A stretch of 64,000 nt of DNA from Corynebacterium spheniscorum (lineage in GTDB: Bacteria; Actinomycetota; Actinomycetes; Mycobacteriales; Mycobacteriaceae), in the NCBI RefSeq assembly GCF_900113445.1, contig NZ_FOPJ01000002.1, forward strand, positions 178,030-242,029. The letters run 5' to 3'. A model generated the notes under the pieces. The model saw only the letters and a list, made by a program, of their open reading frames with translations, was not told the DNA's origin and did not search any database. A program made the translations under genes and the position numbers. Shown here piece after piece: positions 7,266 through 15,679 of the stretch; position 1 is the stretch's first letter, and every line of letters begins with the position of its first letter.

Positions 7266-9113
7266 ATGGTCGCTAATTTTGCGGAGAACACGTTCACGGA
7301 TCCAAAACAGATCCGTAACTTCTGCATCATCGCGCATATTGATCACGGCAAGTCCACCTTGGCGGATCGCATCCTCGGCTTGTCCAAGGTGGTTGATGCA
7401 CGCGATATGCGCGAGCAATACCTCGACAATATGGACATCGAACGCGAACGCGGCATCACCATTAAAGCCCAAAACGTTCGCCTTCCCTGGGTACCTAAAA
7501 CCGGTTCCTGCGCTGGGGAAGAAATCGTCATGCAGATGATTGACACCCCCGGCCACGTGGACTTCACCTATGAAGTCTCCCGGGCACTCGAAGCCTGCGA
7601 AGGTGCCATTCTCTTAGTGGATGCCGCCCAAGGCATTGAGGCCCAAACCCTGGCGAACCTTTATCTCGCCATGGATAAAGACCTCGAGATCATCCCGGTG
7701 CTCAACAAGATCGACCTGCCTGCCGCAGACCCAGAAAAATACGCCCTCGAAGTGGCCAATATTGTGGGCTGCGAACCAGAAGAAGTCCTGCGCATTTCCG
7801 CTAAAACCGGCCAAGGTGTTGAAGAACTCCTCGACCGCGTCTGCGAACAGGTTCCCCCACCGGTAAGCCCCAATGGTGCCGATGCCCCGGCACGCGCCAT
7901 GATTTTCGACTCCGTATATGACACCTACCGCGGCGTGGTCACCTATATCCGCATGGTGGATGGTCGCCTGGAACCCAAACAGCGCCTGAAGATGATGTCG
8001 ACTGGCACGGTGCATGAAAACCTTGAGATCGGCATTGTCTCGCCCACCCCGAAGAAATGTAAGGGCCTTGGCCCTGGCGAAGTGGGCTACATCATCACCG
8101 GTGTGAAAGATGTGCGCCAATCCAAGGTCGGCGATACCGTCACCTGGGCTGTCCACGGCGCTGAAGAACCCCTGCAGGGCTACGCCGAGCCCAAACCCAT
8201 GGTGTACTCCGGGCTTTTCCCCATCTCCCAGGCTGATTTCCCGGACCTACGTGACGCACTGGAAAAACTGCAGCTCAATGATGCCTCCCTGGTGTGGGAG
8301 CCAGAAACTTCTGTGGCCTTGGGCTTCGGTTTCCGCTGCGGTTTCCTAGGGCTTCTGCACATGGAGATCACCCGCGATCGTCTCCAGCGCGAATTCGATC
8401 TTGATCTGATCTCCACGGCACCTTCGGTGAACTACCGTGTGGTGGCCGAAGATGGCAGCGAACACCGCGTGCACAACCCCTCGGATTGGCCAGAAGGCAA
8501 ACTCCGTGAGGTCTACGAACCCATCGTGAAGATGACGGTGATTGTGCCGGCCGAGTTCATTGGCCCCACCATGGAGCTATGCCAATCCAAGCGCGGTCAA
8601 ATGGGTGGAATGGATTATCTATCCGAAGACCGCGTGGAGCTGCGCTACACCATGCCACTAGGTGAAATCATCTTCGACTTCTTCGACATGTTGAAGTCCC
8701 GTACCCGCGGCTATGCCTCCTTGAACTATGAGGAAGCTGGCGAGCAACAGGCCGACCTGGTGAAGGTGGATATCCTGCTCCAGGGTGAACCGGTGGATGC
8801 TTTCTCCGCGATCGTGCACCGCGATAATGCGCAGTGGTACGGCAATAAGATGACCGTGAAGCTAAAAGAAATCATTCCCCGCCAGCAATTCGAAGTACCC
8901 GTGCAGGCAGCGATCGGCTCGAAGATCATTGCGCGTGAAAATATCCGTGCGCTACGTAAAGACGTGCTGGCTAAGTGCTATGGCGGCGATATTTCCCGTA
9001 AGCGCAAGCTGCTGGAGAAGCAGAAGGAAGGCAAGAAGCGCATGAAGTCCATCGGCTCGGTCTCCGTGCCGCAGGAAGCCTTCGTCGCCGCACTATCCAC
9101 CGACGCCGACTAA
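7266..9113 (+). CDS. lepA: Elongation factor 4 (LepA) GTPase
   Basis: 615 residues, normal length. GTPase motifs are intact: [13 protein letters not shown] (G1), [10 protein letters not shown] (G2), [18 protein letters not shown] (G3) and LNKIDLP (G4). The LepA-specific C-terminal domain is present, with [25 protein letters not shown] and [27 protein letters not shown]4 acts on ribosomes and is linked to biogenesis and back-translocation. The start [21 protein letters not shown] is typical of corynebacteria. A terminator follows. Confidence 0.97.
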   Translation: MVANFAENTFTDPKQIRNFCIIAHIDHGKSTLADRILGLSKVVDARDMREQYLDNMDIERERGITIKAQNVRLPWVPKTGSCAGEEIVMQMIDTPGHVDFTYEVSRALEACEGAILLVDAAQGIEAQTLANLYLAMDKDLEIIPVLNKIDLPAADPEKYALEVANIVGCEPEEVLRISAKTGQGVEELLDRVCEQVPPPVSPNGADAPARAMIFDSVYDTYRGVVTYIRMVDGRLEPKQRLKMMSTGTVHENLEIGIVSPTPKKCKGLGPGEVGYIITGVKDVRQSKVGDTVTWAVHGAEEPLQGYAEPKPMVYSGLFPISQADFPDLRDALEKLQLNDASLVWEPETSVALGFGFRCGFLGLLHMEITRDRLQREFDLDLISTAPSVNYRVVAEDGSEHRVHNPSDWPEGKLREVYEPIVKMTVIVPAEFIGPTMELCQSKRGQMGGMDYLSEDRVELRYTMPLGEIIFDFFDMLKSRTRGYASLNYEEAGEQQADLVKVDILLQGEPVDAFSAIVHRDNAQWYGNKMTVKLKEIIPRQQFEVPVQAAIGSKIIARENIRALRKDVLAKCYGGDISRKRKLLEKQKEGKKRMKSIGSVSVPQEAFVAALSTDAD

Positions 9114-9151
9114 ATAGCGCACAGCGGCCTTCGTTGCCTGGAAGTCGCTAG

Positions 9152-9186
9152 AGGGCGCATCGTTTTCATGACGGTGCGCCCTTTAC
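9152..9186 (+). terminator. lepA terminator
   Basis: AGGGCGCATCG pairs with CGGTGCGCCCT (one bulge) around the loop TTTTCATGA, and CTTTACTCTT follows. Position 39 bases after the lepA stop supports termination. Confidence 0.65.
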
Positions 9187-9335
9187 TCTTGTGCTGCCGG
9201 GCTGGCGCTTGTTTGGGGTGTGGGTTAAAGAAAATGGTGCCTCATAAGGCGTTTCGGTTTAGATGGCATGTAGGTGGTTTCACTAAGTGCGGGCAAACTT
9301 CGCCACAGTGGGCGCAATGCGCGTATTATCCGAGC

Positions 9336-9839
9336 ATGGCCTACCATGCAGATTCCTCGGAATTGGATCAGAAGGAAATTCTTACTTGGGAGGGCTTCGG
9401 CACCGCCCAACGTGAGCTCGCCCAACAAATTGCCGACTCCGGTTTCAACCCGGATATTATTATCGCGGTGGCGCGCGGCGGCCTGCTTCCCGCCGGTGCC
9501 TTAAGCTACTCCCTTGGCGTGAAACTCTCTGACGCCATCAACGTCGAGTTTTATACCGACGTGCAAGAAACCCTCCCGGACCCCGTGCTCCTTGAGCCCC
9601 TCTTGGATACCGACTCCATCTCCAATAAGAAACTCTTGGTAGTAGATGATGTTGCTGATTCCGGGCGCACCCTGCATTTGGTTTTGAATCTGCTGAAACA
9701 GCATGGCGCCGAGGTGCGCTCCGCTGTGCTGTATGGCAAATCCCGTTCCGAGATCGCTCCGGATTATGTGTGGAAGCACACCGATGAGTGGATCGTGTTC
9801 CCGTGGTCGGCTGAGCCGCCGGTGAATTACCAGGGCTAA
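9336..9839 (+). CDS. Phosphoribosyltransferase family protein
   Basis: 167 residues from the ATG at 9336. Type I PRTase fold: IIAVARGGLLPAGALSYSLG near residue 40, and the PRPP loop KLLVVDDVADSGRTL (about 99-113). The C-terminal WIVFPWSAEPP matches the xanthine/hypoxanthine PRTase-like group in actinobacteria, so a purine salvage role is likely but the base is unknown. An in-frame upstream GTG region was rejected because the conserved part begins just after MAYHADSSELDQKE. TATTAT at 9324-9329 ends 6 bases before the ATG, so the mRNA may be leaderless. The stop overlaps the convergent M48-like gene by four bases. Confidence 0.87.
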   Translation: MAYHADSSELDQKEILTWEGFGTAQRELAQQIADSGFNPDIIIAVARGGLLPAGALSYSLGVKLSDAINVEFYTDVQETLPDPVLLEPLLDTDSISNKKLLVVDDVADSGRTLHLVLNLLKQHGAEVRSAVLYGKSRSEIAPDYVWKHTDEWIVFPWSAEPPVNYQG

Positions 9840-10885
9840 GGCAGATCCTGATCGAATTCGGCAACCGTGCCTGCAGGGCAGATTCTCGCCAGTTCAGCGT
9901 CGCTGTGACGCTTAGGTGGGAACCAAAATGCGCCCTGCGTGCGCGGTTCTTTGAAGTTCATCAGGTGGTAGCGCTGGTGCAATAAGTCCGGGGTGAGCTG
10001 CTGTGGGGCGCAGGGGGAGAGGACCTGCAGAGTATCTGGGGCGCAGACCCCTAGTTCTGCGAACGCGCGGACGCGCCAAGGAAGAGGGGGAACAGCCATG
10101 GTCCAGGCGGGTGCTAGCTCCGCCCACCCACCGTGGCCGGCAGGGCGGGCTAGTTCTTGGAGGCTGGTGTCGGCGAAGAGCCCTTTGCCGACGGCGAGGA
10201 AGCCGCAATAATCGGCGGCTGCTTCCGGGGCGATTAACGCACCCCAACGATCCGCGGTGTATTCTTCAGCGCGAGCGAGGACGGTTTTTAAATAAGGCAC
10301 GCCTTGGACGATGACGAGGACGAATTGGTAGCCAAAGTTACGGCGGCCATCTCTTAGGAGACCGAACTCGCGGGCAAGAGCGAAACGTAAGACCGCGAGG
10401 GTGCCTTCTGGGTTGAGCCGCGGGGCTTCAAGAAGATCGGTGTGCAAAGTGATCGTATTAGAGCGCAGCCGGGCTGTGGATTGGCTGAGATTATCGGCGG
10501 AATCATCGAAGATGACTTTGGGGGCCCGCGGCATCTGGAAAAGCGCGGTGTAGGTTTGCACCAGCTCGTAGACTTCCGGGAATTGTGAGGGGGTGACCAC
10601 CGCGCCGGTGGCCCGGGGTTTAGCTGAGCGAATAACCCGGGCACTAATGATCAAGGATGGGGCGATGGTCATCAGCGCAATCGCCCCGGCTACGAGGTTG
10701 TGGGCGGTACCGGAGAGATCACCTAGGCGTAGATCCCCGCGGAGTAGCTCCACGATCGCCCAGATGGCGATGATGACCAAGATGGCTGTGAGGATGGTGG
10801 AGACCCATAGGATGCGGTCTTGCCAATGATGGCGCAGCGCTCGCCTGGTTCTTTTATCAAAGGGCGAAGGGCGGGAATCATCCAC
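9836..10885 (-). CDS. M48-like membrane protein lacking the HExxH motif
   Basis: About 350 residues from the GTG at 10885. After a polar start with KRTRRALRHHWQDR come two hydrophobic helices (about 22-48 and 60-82). A domain follows with the layout of M48 peptidases: PEVYELVQTYTALFQMPRAP and PKVIFDDSADN, then RFALAREFGLLRDGRRNFGY where HExxH is expected, and RAEEYTADRWGALI, the equivalent of the second zinc-ligand motif. The histidines are missing at ALAREFGLL, so it is probably not a metalloprotease. The frame is open up to 10993 inside the upstream gene, but a strong hairpin at 10915-10940 lies in that extension, so I prefer 10885. Confidence 0.7.
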   Translation of the reverse strand: MDDSRPSPFDKRTRRALRHHWQDRILWVSTILTAILVIIAIWAIVELLRGDLRLGDLSGTAHNLVAGAIALMTIAPSLIISARVIRSAKPRATGAVVTPSQFPEVYELVQTYTALFQMPRAPKVIFDDSADNLSQSTARLRSNTITLHTDLLEAPRLNPEGTLAVLRFALAREFGLLRDGRRNFGYQFVLVIVQGVPYLKTVLARAEEYTADRWGALIAPEAAADYCGFLAVGKGLFADTSLQELARPAGHGGWAELAPAWTMAVPPLPWRVRAFAELGVCAPDTLQVLSPCAPQQLTPDLLHQRYHLMNFKEPRTQGAFWFPPKRHSDAELARICPAGTVAEFDQDLP

Positions 10886-10914
10886 AGTGCATACATCCGA
10901 AGGCTCAGAGTGAA

Positions 10915-10940
10915 GGCGCCGAGCGTCAACGCTCAGCGCC
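10915..10940 (-). terminator. Strong hairpin between the acyltransferase-like and M48-like genes
   Basis: GGCGC-GAGCGT pairs with ACGCTC-GCGCC across a two-base loop, with one mismatch: 11 pairs in 26 bases, starting 19 bases after the stop at 10959. There is no T-tract, so it may be a transcript-stabilising or attenuating stem rather than a terminator. Confidence 0.4.
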
Positions 10941-10958
10941 AGGTAGTTGATGTTCAGC

Positions 10959-12044
10959 TTACTCTTTAGGGGAACGCGGAACGATGGCCTCAATGCTGCG
11001 GTACATGGCCCACTCCGCTGGGCCGCGCCTAAAGCGTTGCTTCCACAGTGGGGCGAAGACTAATAACCCACCAATGGTGCCTACCCACAGCAGTGGATGG
11101 GAGTAGAGCTCAGCATCGGTTTTTCCTGGTACTTGGGGTGCACCAGCGTGGTAGAGCTGTTCTTGTTCCTTGTTATATTGTGCGACCTCATGGTCCAGTA
11201 GGGGACCGGCGCTCAAAATGTGGACGAGATAGGCGGTGAGCGCCATGGAGCCCATGGCTTGGAGAGGACGCAGCAGTACGCGGGGATTGTGGCTGATATA
11301 AAGCGATAGCCCGAGGACCCCGAGGGCTGCGCCGAGGGAGAAGAACAGATCGAAGACCCCGCCGGAATGCGGGGCGGTGGAGGCTAACCAGAGGTGGGTT
11401 TTGGTGGCGGGGTCTTCATCACCGACGCGTACCCACAGTCCGAGTACTGCCACGGCGATGCCGATAAGCCCAACCCCAAGGTGGATGCGGGGTTGGGTGT
11501 GGATGAAGGTGCGGTGTAATAAAGCACCAACGGCACCATAAGCCACCCAGCCGATAAGGGGATAGGGCTGTTCGGGGAAGGAGAGCAGCGCCATGACCGA
11601 AGAGCCCAGCAGGAGCAGTGCCACGGTGGTGATCTGCCAGCGGGTGCGCACAGCCGGCATCCACCACAACAGCATGAAGGTCAGGGAAATCTCGAAGAGG
11701 ACGACGGCAATGGATTGTTGGACAAGGCCGAGGCAAATGGCCAAACCGGTAAGAAGTACCCCGCGCAAGATGAGTTGTTTACGCGAGATGCTGATGGCTT
11801 TGCCACCGCGTTTGAGTCCACCGCTGGCCATGATCGACATGCTCACCCCAGCAAGTACGGCAAATAGTGCGGAGGGGTAACCATCGGTGGGGTTTTTAGC
11901 GCCGAGGAAACCAAAAGGGCCGATATGGGCGGTGATCATGCCGATAATGGCGAGACCACGGGCGATATCAAGACCAATGATGCGGGATTGTTGGGAGCTG
12001 CGGGCAAGCGGAGTTGTCACAAGGAAGGAAAGTAGCACGGACAA
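10959..12044 (-). CDS. DUF418 / heparan-alpha-glucosaminide N-acetyltransferase-like membrane protein
   Basis: 361 residues with about ten membrane helices. Near the N-terminus GLDIARGLAIIGMITAHIGP is the hallmark of this acyltransferase-like group, which moves acyl groups across the membrane onto cell-surface glycans or lipids. Further helices are LILRGVLLTGLAICLGLV, ISLTFMLLWWMPAVR and MGSMALTAYLVHILSAGP. The basic tail KQRFRRGPAEWAMYRSIEA also resembles DUF418. The donor and acceptor are unknown. It lies just upstream of and co-directional with the M48-like gene. Confidence 0.78.
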   Translation of the reverse strand: MSVLLSFLVTTPLARSSQQSRIIGLDIARGLAIIGMITAHIGPFGFLGAKNPTDGYPSALFAVLAGVSMSIMASGGLKRGGKAISISRKQLILRGVLLTGLAICLGLVQQSIAVVLFEISLTFMLLWWMPAVRTRWQITTVALLLLGSSVMALLSFPEQPYPLIGWVAYGAVGALLHRTFIHTQPRIHLGVGLIGIAVAVLGLWVRVGDEDPATKTHLWLASTAPHSGGVFDLFFSLGAALGVLGLSLYISHNPRVLLRPLQAMGSMALTAYLVHILSAGPLLDHEVAQYNKEQEQLYHAGAPQVPGKTDAELYSHPLLWVGTIGGLLVFAPLWKQRFRRGPAEWAMYRSIEAIVPRSPKE

Positions 12045-12173
12045 TGTGGCTGATTACTAGCCAAAAGAGGCTAAAGGTAGGACTAGGGTGAAGTGCTTAA
12101 GTACTTGGCAGGAAGTTTTAACAAAGCTGCCTGATTCTGCCAGATTCTTGGCAAACCCCGTAGCATTTGGGCC

Positions 12174-13469
12174 ATGAGTTTGAGTACCACCGAAACCACC
12201 CGCTTTGGCTGCCGGATCAAGTCCCACACCTTAGAGGTGCCGTGGGATCATGAGGATCCGGGGCGCTTGGGGAGTTTGCCGCTTTTTGCCCGCGAGATCA
12301 TTCCTGCCGGTGGGGAGAACTACCCAGCGTTGGTGTATCTCCAAGGTGGTCCCGGGCACCCCAGCCCACGCCCGCTGAACACAGGTGGTTGGTTAGGGGA
12401 AGCCTTGAAGCATTACCGCGTGATCTTGCTTGATCAACGCGGGACGGGGCGATCGGGGAGAATTGACGCGCAGGATCCGGCGGGGATCCCTTCGGTGGAG
12501 AAACTGCGGCTTCTGCGTGCCCCGCAGATTGTGGCGGATTGCGAATTATTGCGCGAAGCCTTAGGCGAAAAGACGTGGTCGCTGTATGGGCAAAGCTTCG
12601 GTGGTTTTTGTATTACCGCCTATCTTTCGGCGTACCCGCATGCTATTGAGCACGGGTATTTAACAGGTGGGTTACCGGCCACCGGAATCCACGCCGATGA
12701 TCTTTATCGCGCGACCTATGAGGCGCTGGAAATTCGGCACAAGCAGTTCTATCAGCAGATCCCCTTTGCTGAGGAGAGAATCCGCGAGATTTCTCACCAT
12801 TTAGAAAACTCGGATGAACGTGTGGCAGACGGGGGACGTTTGAGCGCGCGCAGATTTAGGACCTTAGGTATCGGTCTCGGAAGGGCGCAAGGGTTTGATC
12901 ATTTGGGATATCTATTAGAAGAGCCCTTCCACAAAGTGCGTGGGGAAAAGGCGCTGCGCGGGGACTTTTTGGAGGCGGTGGGCCAAGCGTTGAGTTTCCA
13001 GCGTGCCCCGCTATATGCGGTGATCCATGAGGCTATTTATGGCGGGAATGCGCCGGGGGCGACAAATTGGTCGGCGCATCGGATGCGCGAGGAGTTTGAG
13101 GGATTTGAGGAGAACGCGGATCCGCTGGATACCTCGGCGAAATTCTATTTGACCGGGGAGCATATTTATCCCTGGCAATTTGAGGAGGACCCAGCGCTTA
13201 TTCCCTTTGCGCAGGTAGCAGAGGAATTGGCGCAGGTTGATGATTGGGAAGCCCAATATGATCTGGATGTGTTGAGCACCGCGCCAGCTGTATGTGCGGC
13301 GGCGGTGTACCACGATGATATTTTTGTGCCGCTGCGCTATTCCCTGGAGACCGCCGCGCACTACCGTGATCTGCGGCCTTGGATTACTAATGAGCATCAA
13401 CATGATGGCATTGCGATGGATGGGGCTGGGGTTTTTGGGCGGCTTTATGAGATGGTTCGGGAGTACTAA
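12174..13469 (+). CDS. pip: Alpha/beta hydrolase, proline iminopeptidase-like (family S33)
   Basis: 431 residues. Proline iminopeptidases remove N-terminal proline from peptides in the cytoplasm. Seen are LVYLQGGPGHPSP (oxyanion HGGPG-type motif, about 54-66), VILLDQRGTGRSGR, and the nucleophile elbow WSLYGQSFGGFC with Ser141. The catalytic His is probably in TNEHQHDGI near the end. There is no signal peptide. Start at the ATG 12174. Codon use is richer in G/T at third positions than in lepA or hrcA, which suggests low expression or a different origin. Confidence 0.85.
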   Translation: MSLSTTETTRFGCRIKSHTLEVPWDHEDPGRLGSLPLFAREIIPAGGENYPALVYLQGGPGHPSPRPLNTGGWLGEALKHYRVILLDQRGTGRSGRIDAQDPAGIPSVEKLRLLRAPQIVADCELLREALGEKTWSLYGQSFGGFCITAYLSAYPHAIEHGYLTGGLPATGIHADDLYRATYEALEIRHKQFYQQIPFAEERIREISHHLENSDERVADGGRLSARRFRTLGIGLGRAQGFDHLGYLLEEPFHKVRGEKALRGDFLEAVGQALSFQRAPLYAVIHEAIYGGNAPGATNWSAHRMREEFEGFEENADPLDTSAKFYLTGEHIYPWQFEEDPALIPFAQVAEELAQVDDWEAQYDLDVLSTAPAVCAAAVYHDDIFVPLRYSLETAAHYRDLRPWITNEHQHDGIAMDGAGVFGRLYEMVREY

Positions 13470-13607
13470 ACCAGCGGTGTTTGGTGAACTATCTTTTGGG
13501 CGGGCGAGCGCTTAAGATCACGGCCAAGGACATTCAGTTGGTGCGCCGGATGTTGGTGCAGATCGCGGTAGCACGAGTTGTGAGTGAAGGAGGCAGGGCG
13601 CGAACTC

Positions 13608-13880
13608 ATGAGCACATATAGCGATGGGGATACCTCTGGCTTCTTCAACCCTGGGAACCCCGGTAACTCGAGGAACCCCAGGCATCATGCTGGGCCTGAG
13701 CACCCCTCTCGTGGAGGAGACCGCGGCGCTGAGCGTGGGGTGCATCGCGCGGGCTATAAGCGCGTGATTTTAAGCGATGAGGAATCCCAAGACTTTGATG
13801 CCCTGATGGCAGTATTTGAAGTGCCTGAGGAACATATCTTGGACTTCGGTGATGGCCCGAGTGGGGTGTATTCCTCCTAG
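13608..13880 (+). CDS. Small hypothetical protein
   Basis: 90 residues from the ATG at 13608. The first 50 residues are disordered, rich in Gly/Asn/Pro/Arg/His (FFNPGNPGNSRNPRHHAG). The last 40 form a compact acidic segment, YKRVILSDEESQDFDALMAVF followed by ILDFGDG. A good AAGGAGG lies 14 bases upstream, somewhat far for this ATG, so the start is uncertain. I recognise no family. Confidence 0.55.
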   Translation: MSTYSDGDTSGFFNPGNPGNSRNPRHHAGPEHPSRGGDRGAERGVHRAGYKRVILSDEESQDFDALMAVFEVPEEHILDFGDGPSGVYSS

Positions 13881-13903
13881 GAGCCTGTTGAGGATGCTGG
13901 GGC

Positions 13904-13978
13904 GCTAGCCCAGAGGGCACTGCGGGCTGCTAGCCCAGAGGGCACTGCGGGCTGCTAGCCCAGAGGGTGCTGCGGGTG
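13904..13978. repeat. Three 25-bp tandem repeats
   Basis: Three head-to-tail copies with unit GCTAGCCCAGAGGGCACTGC plus GGGCT start at 13904, 13929 and 13954. The first two are identical and the third has small changes near its end. They lie between a stop at 13880 and the ATG at 14006, so they occupy the presumed promoter region of the next gene. There are no spacers, so this is not CRISPR. Confidence 0.9.
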
Positions 13979-14005
13979 GGGCAGGCTTTGCCTAGACTGG
14001 GGCGC

Positions 14006-14329
14006 ATGATTTTGATCAATGTGCGTTTCCGACCCAAGCCCGAGCATGTAGAGAATTTCCGTGAACTGGTTGATGAGTTCACCACCAAGTCGCGGGCCGA
14101 AGAGGGCAATATTTTCTTCGAATGGACCCGCAACACTGATGACCCGAATGAGTACATCCTGTTAGAAGCCTTCAAGGATGATGCTGCCGAGGCGCACGTG
14201 AACTCGGATCACTTCAAGGCTGCCTGCGAATTATTCCCCACCATTTTGGTGGAAACCCCGCAGATCATTAACACCCTCATTGAAGGCAAAACCGAGTGGG
14301 ACCGCATGGCGGAATTCTCGGTGGATTAA
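14006..14329 (+). CDS. Antibiotic biosynthesis monooxygenase (ABM) domain protein
   Basis: 107 residues. A single ABM ferredoxin-like domain: MILINVRFRPKPEHVENFRE, GNIFFEWTRNTDDPNEYILLE, and AHVNSDHFKAACELFP, where the SxHF pattern is typical. Such proteins are small dimeric oxygenases or quinol-modifying enzymes, often in oxidative stress or aromatic metabolism; the substrate here is unknown. TAGACT ends shortly before the ATG, so a leaderless mRNA is possible. A terminator follows directly. Confidence 0.88.
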   Translation: MILINVRFRPKPEHVENFRELVDEFTTKSRAEEGNIFFEWTRNTDDPNEYILLEAFKDDAAEAHVNSDHFKAACELFPTILVETPQIINTLIEGKTEWDRMAEFSVD

Positions 14330-14341
14330 GCACCTACACAC

Positions 14342-14384
14342 AAGACCCCAAGTACCTGGCGTGGGCTAGATGCTTGGGGTCTTT
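14342..14384 (+). terminator. Terminator after the ABM gene
   Basis: AAGACCCCAAG pairs perfectly with CTTGGGGTCTT (11 bp) across a 20-base loop, followed by T and GG. It lies between convergent genes and may serve both. Confidence 0.7.
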
Positions 14385-14399
14385 GGTGTGCTTGAGTGT

Positions 14400-15311
14400 T
14401 TAAACGCTGGGCAGCTCATCTTCTGGGCCGGGGTAGGAGGCCTGCGCGCCGCGGCGGGTAGCGGCAAAAGCACCAACCCGAGCGGCGTGATGCGCAGCTT
14501 CTACAAGATCAGCGCCTTCTGCGAGCTTGGCGACAAAGGCACCTGCGAAGGCATCCCCGGCACCGGTGGTATCTACTGCTTCCACCTTCGGGGTGGGAAT
14601 CGGGGTGAGCCCGGAAGCATCAGCGACCAGTGCTCCTTGGGAGCCAAGGGTCATCACCACGCTCTTGAACCCGGCATCGACTAATGCTTGGGCGATATCG
14701 CGGGGCTCGTCGGAAGCACAGGGCACACCGAGTTGTTTGAGGATGAGTCCGCCTTCATGCTCATTAGCCATCAGCGGGTCAGCCTTTAAGAGGGCTTCTT
14801 TAGGTACTTCAATGACAGGTGCGAGGTTAACGACCACGCGCCCACCAGCAAGCTCCACGGCACGGGCGAAGCCGGAGGCCGGGATTTCGCCTTGGAGCAG
14901 CACAATGTCTGCATCGTGGAGCACGTCGTCGAAGCCGGCTACATAATCACCATTGACGATGGCATTCGCGCCGGGGATAACGATAATGGCGTTCTCGCCA
15001 TCATCGCTGACTGTAATGACAGCCAGGCCGGTGCACTCATCATCTACTGCCGCAATGCCGCGCATATTAACTCCGGCGCGACGAAGGTATTCAGTAGCGG
15101 GGGCGGCGTAGGAATCTTCGCCGACCGCGCCGATCATGGTGACGTTGGCGCCTTGCAGGGCAGCGGCGAGCGCTTGGTTAGCGCCTTTGCCGCCGGCGGT
15201 AATGGTGCCGCCGGAGCCGAGCAGGGTTTCGCCGGGGTGTGGGTGTCGCTGAACTCGGACTACGAGATCAGCATTGAGGGAGCCGACTACAACGATGCTG
15301 GGTTGATTCAC
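14400..15311 (-). CDS. rbsK: Ribokinase
   Basis: 303 residues, PfkB family; phosphorylates ribose to ribose-5-phosphate. Seen are VVVGSLNADLVVRV, PHPGETLLGSGGTITAGGKG (first PfkB signature), NLAPVIEVPKE, and DTTGAGDAFAGAF with the catalytic Asp. Normal length. The GTG start overlaps the stop of an upstream frame (GTGA) that is only the end of a sugar-binding protein gene, so an ancestral ribose import operon has been lost except for its kinase. Confidence 0.93.
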   Translation of the reverse strand: MNQPSIVVVGSLNADLVVRVQRHPHPGETLLGSGGTITAGGKGANQALAAALQGANVTMIGAVGEDSYAAPATEYLRRAGVNMRGIAAVDDECTGLAVITVSDDGENAIIVIPGANAIVNGDYVAGFDDVLHDADIVLLQGEIPASGFARAVELAGGRVVVNLAPVIEVPKEALLKADPLMANEHEGGLILKQLGVPCASDEPRDIAQALVDAGFKSVVMTLGSQGALVADASGLTPIPTPKVEAVDTTGAGDAFAGAFVAKLAEGADLVEAAHHAARVGAFAATRRGAQASYPGPEDELPSV

Positions 15312-15495
15312 TGAAAGTCCTTCACATTGTTCTTGGTGACAGTGACCACATCGACCGGGATTTCGGCTTCAGCTTTGTCACCCTTTAAGTAGCTTGCTGG
15401 CCTGCTGAACTGCATGGGGAGCAGGTCCCTGGCAACATCCACGCCAGCGGTTTGTTGTGCCACTACCTCAATACTGCCGTATACCTTGATGCCCT
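15308..15495 (-). pseudogene. rbsB: 3' remnant of a ribose-type ABC substrate-binding protein gene
   Basis: About 60 codons ending at the TGA that overlaps the rbsK start encode EGIKVYGSIEVVAQQTAGVD, then YLKGDKAEAEIPVDVVTVTK and NNVKDF. This matches the end of RbsB-type periplasmic binding proteins, where KGE..xxPVxxxLVTKxNV closes the domain. Upstream the frame stays open but becomes Ser/Pro/Arg-rich with no binding-protein features, no signal peptide and no lipobox. The ABC ATPase and permease are absent. I read it as the stump left by a deletion. Confidence 0.6.
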
Positions 15496-15679
15496 CGCTA
15501 GAACGGGGTGCAACGGCCCCAGCACACCGTGGTGAGGAGGCCCTGGTTATCCGCAGGTTTGGGGAAAACGGGGTGAAGAAGAGTGCGGAATCCCCGGAGT
15601 CCCGGGGGTAGCGGGGAAGTGCGGCGCCCGATCGGTTGGTCGGCGTGGAAGCGCTGTGCATCGCTGGCAGGAATGTGTT

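Noticed and set aside
13904..13978. Repeats considered as a CRISPR fragment
   Set aside because: Units are directly adjacent with no spacers and there are no cas genes nearby.
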